This document shows positions 58,580 to 64,000 of a DNA stretch of 64,000 bases, in pieces. The translations under genes and the position numbers were made by a program. Position 1 is the stretch's first letter, and each line of letters starts with the position of its first letter. Source of the stretch: Utricularia gibba (lineage: Eukaryota; Streptophyta; Magnoliopsida; Lamiales; Lentibulariaceae); assembly GCA_002189035.1 (NCBI GenBank), contig CM007989.1:1798001-1862000 (forward strand), in the 5' to 3' direction. The notes under the pieces are model-generated. The model made no database searches. It worked only from the letters and a program-made list of their open reading frames with translations, and was not told the origin of the DNA.

Positions 58580-61500
58580 ATGGAGTGCTACTCTATCTCT
58601 ATGCACGCGACGTTGCTTCCTTCTTCATCCTCTTTCTCACGCACCCATAACTTGCAGGTGTGCCTTATCAAACTTCATTTTTTTTTTCTTTCTGCTTTAT
58701 GATTCACTTTACTTGTGGCTTATGACTTGAATCACTCTTCTAGAGTCTTCTTGTTCATTTTCCGGCTTAATATTCAGATCCGGGGGCATTGGGTTTCCAG
58801 CTTCTTACTGATTGCGTTGCAGATGTGGGCTATTGATTTAAAATTAGAATTTTTCGCTGTAGCAAGAGACTGCTGCAGTGTCTGTTGTTATAGTGCTTGT
58901 TCTTTTAACTATCAAGGTTTTCAAATTGAGCCATTCATGTGGTGACGCAGGGTGTTCCAAACCCGTTTCTTTATAGAGATCTTCAACCCCTGTTATGCAA
59001 GAGAGGTTTATCACTTCGTTCCTCAAGAGCTGGTAAAGGCATTGCCTGTTCTGGGGCTGAAAGGCAAAGTTGGGATGTAGGTAGATTCGTGAAAACAATC
59101 TTCTTTTTCAACGGACCTCCCTCGCCCGCCAAGGTGTCATTTCTTTTGTTGGAGTTTCATACTGGAGTTACCAACTTCTCATGCTGACCATTATCACTTA
59201 TTTTGTAAGTTCTTTGAATTTCTGATTGAGAAACTCTCTGGCCCATCACCTAAAGAAGAGCCTAAAGCAATGCCTACTTCCGGTATAATACTAGTGGCTG
59301 GAGCCACAGGTGGTGTAGGCCGAAGAGTTGTGGATCTTTTACGCCAGAAACAGTTACCAGTTCGAGCTTTGGTATGAATGTTGTGGAAATTACTTTTAAT
59401 CCTACCCATGACATATATGAGAGCTGGTTGCAGCATAAAACTGATCCCTTGGACTCTCTCTGTCTCAGGCCAGAAATGAAGAGAAAGCTAGAAGGATGCT
59501 GGGACCAGATATTGACCTGGTGAGATCTTTCATTTCATTATTGGATTTGAGCAAGATGCTCATATCAGTGATAGTATTCGATACCGGTTTCCTTTTCACT
59601 AGAAAACATGTGAGTTTTTTCCAACTTATTCCTTTTCATCAGGTCATTGGAGATATTACCAAAGCAAGCACCTTGCTGCCGGAGTACTTCAAGGGCGTGA
59701 GAATGGTCATCAATGCAGCTTCAGTAATCGTTGGTCCAAAAGAAGGTGATACCCCTGATAGGGCCAAATACAACCAGGTATGCCTGTGGATGTAAAAATT
59801 CAGATCTGTAATGAAACCATGATGAAAGCATCCACGCTTCATGTACACTACAGAAATTTATAATGCAGTATGGTGATTTCTACATCAACATCTAATTCAC
59901 CAATTTCCTATATCTTCACAGGGAATCAAGTTCTTTGAACCCGAGGTCTGTAACTTATGGCTAAAAAAAAGTTTGCAATAGCCAACTGCACTAAAGAAGA
60001 GAACTGTTAATACTTGTGGTTTTTTATTGGGATCAGATTAAAGGTGATTCTCCTGAAAAGGTGGAGTTCATTGGAATGAGTAACCTGATAACTGCTGTCA
60101 AGGAAAGTGTCGCTCTCCGTTCTGGAAAACTGCTTTTCGGATTCGAAGGTATCCTCTGATCTGGTGGATTGGCTACTTGCATTTAGATGGAAATGCTGTT
60201 TTTGGATGGAATCTATGTGGGGTCTCTTCTTACTATCTAGCAGTATTTTTCCGTCCTCAGGTCAACAGTGACTTTTAGCATTAATCTCAACTCTGTTGAT
60301 CCTGTATTCGACCATTACTTGTGCAGATAGCACGCCTAGACAGCTTAACTGGGGTGCTTTGGATGATGTTGTGATGGGAGGGGTTAGTGAATCCACGTTT
60401 CTTATTGATCCTGTTGGTGGTGAAAATGGTAATGCAGCTGGAGTATTCAAAGGTTAGCTCCTCTGTTGCCAGTGAAAAATTCTAAATTGCATATCTGATG
60501 AACATTTACTAGTTTATAAAATTTCCTATCTGTTCAGGAGTCGTTTCTACAGCCAACAATGGAGGTTTTACGAGCATTAGAACAAAAGCAAGTCACTCTG
60601 AACTCCTTCCAATAAATTTGCATTGATTCTGTGTCCATTGAACATAGCCTGCCTTTTTTTTAATCTGTGGGGGTGGAAAAGCTTGTTGTAACTTGAGTCA
60701 GCATGCTCTTTGTAGAATTTCTCTGTACCAGAAGATCTATCAGCTTATGATGGCATAGAGTTACGAATAAAAGGAGATGGTCGCAGATACAAACTTATTG
60801 TCAGAACTAGTCGAGATTGGGACACCATAGGCTACACAGCCGGTTTTGATACTGTGAAGGATCAATGGCAAACGGTTTGCAATCTTCGTCTCTTTTGCCT
60901 CATTTTGAGATTATTGAATCATCAAAAGTCTGAAGTAACTATTGTTTTTCTGTCAATTCTTCCAGATTCAACTACCCTTCTCCATTTTAAGGCCTATATT
61001 TCGTGCACGAACTGTTTCAAATGCTCCACCTTTCAACCCCAGTGAAATAGTGTCATTACAGGTGAGAATGCAGAGTTCTCTGGAATCAAATCATGAACCC
61101 TTGCTACTGTTTTTGTTCATATCTCCTTACAAAAATATTGTTTTCAGCTCATGTTCAGCAAGTTTGAGTATGATGGGAAGTTGAATCCGACTTTTGCAGA
61201 AGGCCCATTTCAGCTTCCCATATCAACCATAAGGGCTTACATAAAAGAGCCTGTTACTCCCAGGTTTGTGCATGTTAGCTCTGCAGGAGTTACCAGACCT
61301 GATAGACCTGGACTTGATTTAAGCAAGCAACCTCCTGCCGTTCGGATGAACAAGGAACTGGGATTCGTTCTCACATACAAGCTGAAGGTTACTTTCCCTT
61401 TAGTTTCTGCTATGAAAGCATGGCTCTGTCTTTGTAAAGCTGCAATGGTTCCCTGATCTCCCACAGGGAGAAGATTTGATTCGAGAAAGTGGGATTCCAT

Positions 61501-61956
61501 ACACCATCATTAGACCTTGCGCACTCACTGAGGAACCTGCAGGAGCTGAGCTTACATTTGATCAAGGGGATAACATAACTGTATGTCCAGAACTCCATGC
61601 TGCTGTGCTAGTGATGACTAACTTAAACACCTTGTTAATTTGTTGACAGGGGAAGATTTCCAGGGAGGAGATTGCTCGAATCTGCATCGCTGCTCTCACA
61701 AGCTCGCATGCAAGTGACAAGACATTCGAGGCAACATTCTTTTCCCTGTTCTCCCTTGATTCATATGTCACTTACACTAGAACCTCAAGAGGTGCGGTAT
61801 CCATTTCAGGTTAAGAGTGTGATCCCATTCAGTGAAACGTACACTGTGGATCCTGAAAACCCGCCTACTGAAAAAGACTACGACAAATACTTCCAGACCC
61901 TGAAAACTGGTATTACAGGGAAAGAAAGCTTAGAACAAACTCCAGTTCCTGTCTGA
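58580..61956 (+). CDS. NAD(P)-binding Rossmann + CIA30 domain protein, HCF173 relative
   Basis: Probably plastid-targeted; relatives such as HCF173 act in translation of photosystem genes, though this one resembles the less characterised At4g18810 type more. Fifteen exons: 58580-58657, 58951-59133, 59210-59371, 59469-59519, 59643-59777, 59922-59945, 60037-60148, 60327-60452, 60538-60587, 60716-60874, 60966-61061, 61148-61387, 61467-61580, 61650-61730 and 61810-61956, 585 aa with all phases consistent. A Ser/His-rich N-terminus suits a transit peptide. Motifs: WDVGRFVKTIFFFNGP, the nucleotide-binding VAGATGGVGRRVVDLLRQK, VRMVINAAS, then the CIA30 domain (LNWGALDDVVMGGVSESTF, DLSAYDGIELRIKGDGRRYK), IPYTIIRPCALTEEP, and TVDPENPPTEKDYDKYF. 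Two exons (60587 and 61730) end at GC donors. Confidence 0.9.
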
Positions 61957-62307
61957 AAGTGAAACCTCAGCAAGCACAACTCCAAGCTTCACTTTCAAAC
62001 TGGTAATACTTTTTACAGAGGACGTTTCTCCTTTGGAAGATGATGGCGGTTGACATGTGATGGAGAAGATGAAGGGTGCGCATGTACAGACAAGAGTAAG
62101 AGAAATACAATAATTGTACATCGAGAAGACAAATTGTATTCGTTGGCCTTTTCTTCTGCATATCTGATAACACGACAGTCTGCTTGGTAAATTTGGCATC
62201 TTTCTCTTCCATTTTCATCAAAAGAAAACAGCTTGCTCTCAGTAGTCAGTCACCGTGACTGCTGGCAACCCACAGGCGTCCATTGCTTCTGAGTTGTGAT
62301 GACAATC
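61957..62307. other. Shared 3' region of convergent CIA30 and small conserved genes
   Basis: A 350-base spacer between two opposing stop codons. It probably carries both 3' UTRs. No gene is seen. Confidence 0.5.
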
Positions 62308-62616
62308 TTATGGAGAACATAAGCACCTCTTCGCCGCGAGAGAAAATGACTTGCTCACTTTGACAGAGAACCTGCTCTTTCTCCTCCTCCTCCTTGCTCT
62401 CCAGCCACTATGCGGAGTTGCGAGGCAGTGTGCCATGCCGCGTTCATTGAGGAACACCCCTCTTGCGATCGGAGGAGACCACAGGCCGCTCTTGGAGTAA
62501 TCGAAGTCGAATTCGGAGACGTCGTAGAACTTGGAGAGGAGCTTGTTGGACACATCCGGGGACACAACTTGAATTCTGAGTTCCTGGGCAGAAGAGGAGA
62601 TCTCAGGAGGCGACAT
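62308..62616 (-). CDS. Small conserved plant protein, 102 aa, function unknown
   Basis: A single-exon ORF starting at 62616 (MSPPEISSSAQELRIQVVSP). The middle, SKFYDVSEFDFDYSKSGLW followed by SPPIARGVFLN, resembles an uncharacterised plant family that I recall only loosely. The C-terminus is basic (RARRRRRKSRFSVKVSKSF), perhaps a nuclear or nucleolar signal. The start codon is at the first methionine of the conserved part. No function should be assumed. Confidence 0.6.
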   Translation of the reverse strand: MSPPEISSSAQELRIQVVSPDVSNKLLSKFYDVSEFDFDYSKSGLWSPPIARGVFLNERGMAHCLATPHSGWRARRRRRKSRFSVKVSKSFSLAAKRCLCSP

Positions 62617-62981
62617 GAGAGTTAATGAGATATGAGGTGACAGCCGGAGCTCATGGCAGTGGCTACCATAAGAAAGAGTAGGAATGAGGACGAGGCTAGC
62701 AGCACAGCCTACACTGCGTACTGTTCAGCACTCACATGCACAAATGCAGATGCCGCATCTTATCTTTTTACTCTTTTTATTCCAAAGAAAAATTGCATCT
62801 TTTTTTTACTATCCCAATAGCAAAAATTAACTGAAAAAAAAATTGGATCTTTCGTTATCATCTCATGTACGTTGTCCGAGAGGGGTGTTCTGTTGGTAGG
62901 ATGAAGAAGAAGAAACCAGGTATCCGCCTTAACTGGGTGGTGCACAGGGCCTAAAACGACATGAATCCAAGTGCTCTGAGC

Positions 62982-63633
62982 TCAAGCTCCATGAAATATG
63001 TCGAGAAGTCGATCCTTCAAGAAACTGGAGGCATTTTCACTCGCTTTCATGAGTAACTGCACTGCATGTGCTGGAGAGGGTTCTGTGTATTTCGATAAGA
63101 GAGTCGAGCCCAGTTGGGCGGAAGAGCCATGCACCCACCTCCAAAAAAGAATTGGCACATTGGCTGAAGTCTGCAATTTCAAATTGGGCAGAGCTCCAGA
63201 ACTTCGCCAGCTAGAAGATTGTTCCAAGAACCCCGATGATGCACAGTTGAAAATGATCAGCGCCGATGGGATAGTCTCACGATCCGTTAAGGGAAAAAAG
63301 TTCGCCATCATGGCCGCGGTTCCAATCACGGCTATGATTAAAATGCGCGAGAATCGATAAAATCTACCTGTGGAATGCATCCCTCGCCGGATGCTTTCGA
63401 TGGCTTAAACATCAACATGCCTGCAACGAGGACGTTCTTATGTGCAGTCGGCGAAAAGGGATGCTCCTCCGTGGGTTTTGATTCAGGCATGAGGATCTGA
63501 AAATCCACGGCGGGTCAAAGCAGAATTCTTTAGAAGCGTGCTGTCAAATATGACAGCTACCTACACTCACAGAGGGCTTGATAGGTGCGCTTAAACTAAG
63601 GCGAGGAACAAGAAGAAGGGATGCAAGAAGCAT
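62982..63633 (-). CDS. Possible small secreted protein, unrecognised, split gene
   Basis: Minus-strand model: exon 1 at 63571-63633 with signal-peptide-like MLLASLLLVPRLSLSAPIK, exon 2 at 63368-63496 (acceptor tttcag, donor cag|gtagat), and possibly exon 3 at 62982-63170 after acceptor attgcag. All three are in phase 0 and give 126 aa. Exon 2 reads ILMPESKPTEEHPFSPTAHK and on. I do not recognise the family. The third exon is weakly supported; opposite-strand ORFs overlap here (62998-63360 on plus), so the model could be wrong. Confidence 0.3.
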
Positions 63634-64000
63634 ATTTAGATGTGATCGAGTACTAAATTTGTAAATTATACGCATCTTTTAATGCTTTTCATACAGATAT
63701 TATTGCGTAGTGAATCGATCATTCACAAAGATGGCATCACCTTCCTTTTTCCTTCACCTTGGTTCTTCCTTGCTTTTTTTCTTATTTATGTAGTCTTCTG
63801 CCACGTTCTTTTTGAACACCCATTCTTGTTCTTGATAAGAAACAGCAAACAATCAAACTAGAGACACTCTCGTGGGAACAAGATCAGAGAAGAATATGTG
63901 TTTTTAGAATGAGTGAAAACAGTCAAACAAGGCCATTAATACAGGCCCTTACAGCACATCGAGGAAAACAATCATGCTTAACAAGCTCATGCGTCGATCA
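63634..64000. other. Non-coding end of window
   Basis: No gene or RNA is recognisable. It may be promoter DNA of the minus-strand gene at 63633. Confidence 0.45.

Overview
The window is nuclear DNA of a flowering plant. Genes are split by many short GT-AG introns, spacers are AT-rich, and the recognisable products are plant-specific or plant-typical: HAC histone acetyltransferase, GAUT10, class III peroxidase, RHIP1, AXR1, HisB with a plastid leader, and raffinose-synthase family. About twenty genes in 64 kb means a compact, gene-dense euchromatic segment. The GC-rich first exons of the GDSL and USP genes would fit a monocot, but I cannot name a species.

Layout, left to right. 1-7765 (-): HAC-type p300/CBP acetyltransferase, 3' end cut by the window edge. 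8960-9244 (+): small secreted-type ORF. 11650-13293 (+): GDSL esterase/lipase. 13676-15363 (-): imidazoleglycerol-phosphate dehydratase, convergent with the GDSL gene. 15661-20804 (-): gamma-tubulin complex component 5. 22547-23477 (+): PFA-DSP phosphatase. 23700-24602: non-autonomous DNA transposon. 25027-29248 (+): AXR1. 30770-32800 (+): GT31 beta-1,3-galactosyltransferase. 33291-34946 (+): dienelactone hydrolase family. 35187-35401: clear MITE. 36672-37898 (+): class III peroxidase. 38169-40836 (-): RHIP1. 41484-42169 (-): PHOS32-like universal stress protein. 42711-44771 (+): Werner-like exonuclease. 45384-47386 (+): GAUT10. 47715-51181 (+): raffinose synthase/seed imbibition protein. 53502-56176 (+): WD40 protein. 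56886-57919 (+): C2H2 zinc finger with an EAR motif. 58580-61956 (+): CIA30/NAD(P)-binding protein. 62308-62616 (-): small conserved protein. 62982-63633 (-): weak, unrecognised secreted-type gene.

The genes do not form an operon or an obvious pathway cluster. Several touch cell-wall or sugar metabolism (GAUT10, GT31, peroxidase, raffinose synthase, RHIP1 in sugar signalling), but this looks like ordinary plant gene neighbourhood. I found no convincing new biological system.

The strongest whole-window signal is technical. At least seven otherwise conserved genes carry a single-base deletion that breaks a conserved domain, usually in a homopolymer run, while other genes of similar length are intact in every exon phase. 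This fits long-read consensus error better than mass pseudogenisation. The second signal is four introns that appear to use GC donors; the reading phase is kept across each in the three genes concerned (apart from the separate 1-nt deletion in the HAC exon).
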